From Methylopila sp. M107 (GTDB lineage Bacteria; Pseudomonadota; Alphaproteobacteria; Rhizobiales; Methylopilaceae): a stretch of 64,000 bases of DNA. The notes beneath the pieces were generated by a model. The model was not told the DNA's origin and searched no databases. It worked only from the letters and a program-made list of their open reading frames with translations. A program made the translations under genes and the position numbers. Below, in pieces: positions 63,435-64,000 of the stretch; the stretch's first letter is position 1, and each line of letters starts with the position of its first letter. The DNA lies in the NCBI RefSeq assembly GCF_000384475.1, contig NZ_ARWB01000001.1, forward strand, positions 209,128 to 273,127, given 5' to 3'.

Positions 63435-64000
<566 letters not shown>

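Overview
The window is a 64-kb, GC-rich stretch of bacterial chromosome. The gene families and their order (CckA hybrid kinase, RecA of the alphaproteobacterial type with an SOS box of the form GTTC-N7-GTTC, ATP synthase zeta subunit, a predicted CtrA site, a SerC leader RNA, an arsR-aqpS-arsC-arsH operon) point to an alphaproteobacterium of the order Hyphomicrobiales (Rhizobiales). It is flagellated and chemotactic, since it carries fliR, flhB and a chemoreceptor. I cannot place it to genus from the sequence alone. No tRNA, rRNA, CRISPR array, prophage or insertion sequence was recognised, and most of the window is core chromosome.

Layout. 1-9902: end of a flagellar export cluster (fliR, flhB), a secreted beta-helix protein, then cckA, recA (with SOS box) and alaS. 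9925-16319: a small secreted protein next to a striking 34-bp palindrome, icd, a small membrane protein, an MFS exporter, a TetR regulator divergent from a membrane-anchored methyltransferase of the NNMT/GntF type, and a small molybdopterin-domain protein. 16557-25060: trmJ, a chemoreceptor, purB, an SH3-domain protein, an HpcH-type aldolase, the ATP synthase zeta subunit and ftsH with a clear terminator. 25271-27431: an arsenic resistance operon that separates ftsH from glmM, two genes that are neighbours in many relatives. 27550-34837: glmM, an outer-membrane barrel protein, then the serine biosynthesis unit serC-sseB-serA with two structured RNA leaders, and a lipid kinase. 35169-44308: a metallophosphoesterase, a ParE-type toxin with a small antitoxin, an RlpA-like protein, prfC, a small tyrosine phosphatase, a histone-deacetylase-family protein, xseB, corA and a membrane GGDEF-EAL protein. 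44369-50156: SDR, pdxH, a surface lipoprotein, a DnaJ-type chaperone, a LysE exporter, fabI and a histidine phosphatase. 50190-64000: a LysR regulator, a very large DUF2339 membrane protein, a P1 peptidase, murI, a GNAT acetyltransferase, a quinone reductase divergent from its LysR regulator, a family 3 beta-glucosidase, a beta-hydroxyacid dehydrogenase, a PcfJ-like protein and the 5' part of an aspartate aminotransferase gene.

The most unusual unit is at 14297-15770. A TetR regulator and a methyltransferase are transcribed divergently across two related 19-bp palindromic sites. The methyltransferase fuses four or so membrane segments to a catalytic domain related to nicotinamide/phenylethanolamine N-methyltransferases and bacterial GntF. 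I read it as an inducible, membrane-tethered small-molecule methylation system of unknown substrate. Secondary points of interest are the double RNA-leader control of the serine genes with an sseB gene between them, the ArsR operator that runs into the arsR start codon, the 34-bp palindrome beside the small secreted protein, and the PcfJ-like protein. Several kinds of long GC-rich inverted repeat lie between genes.
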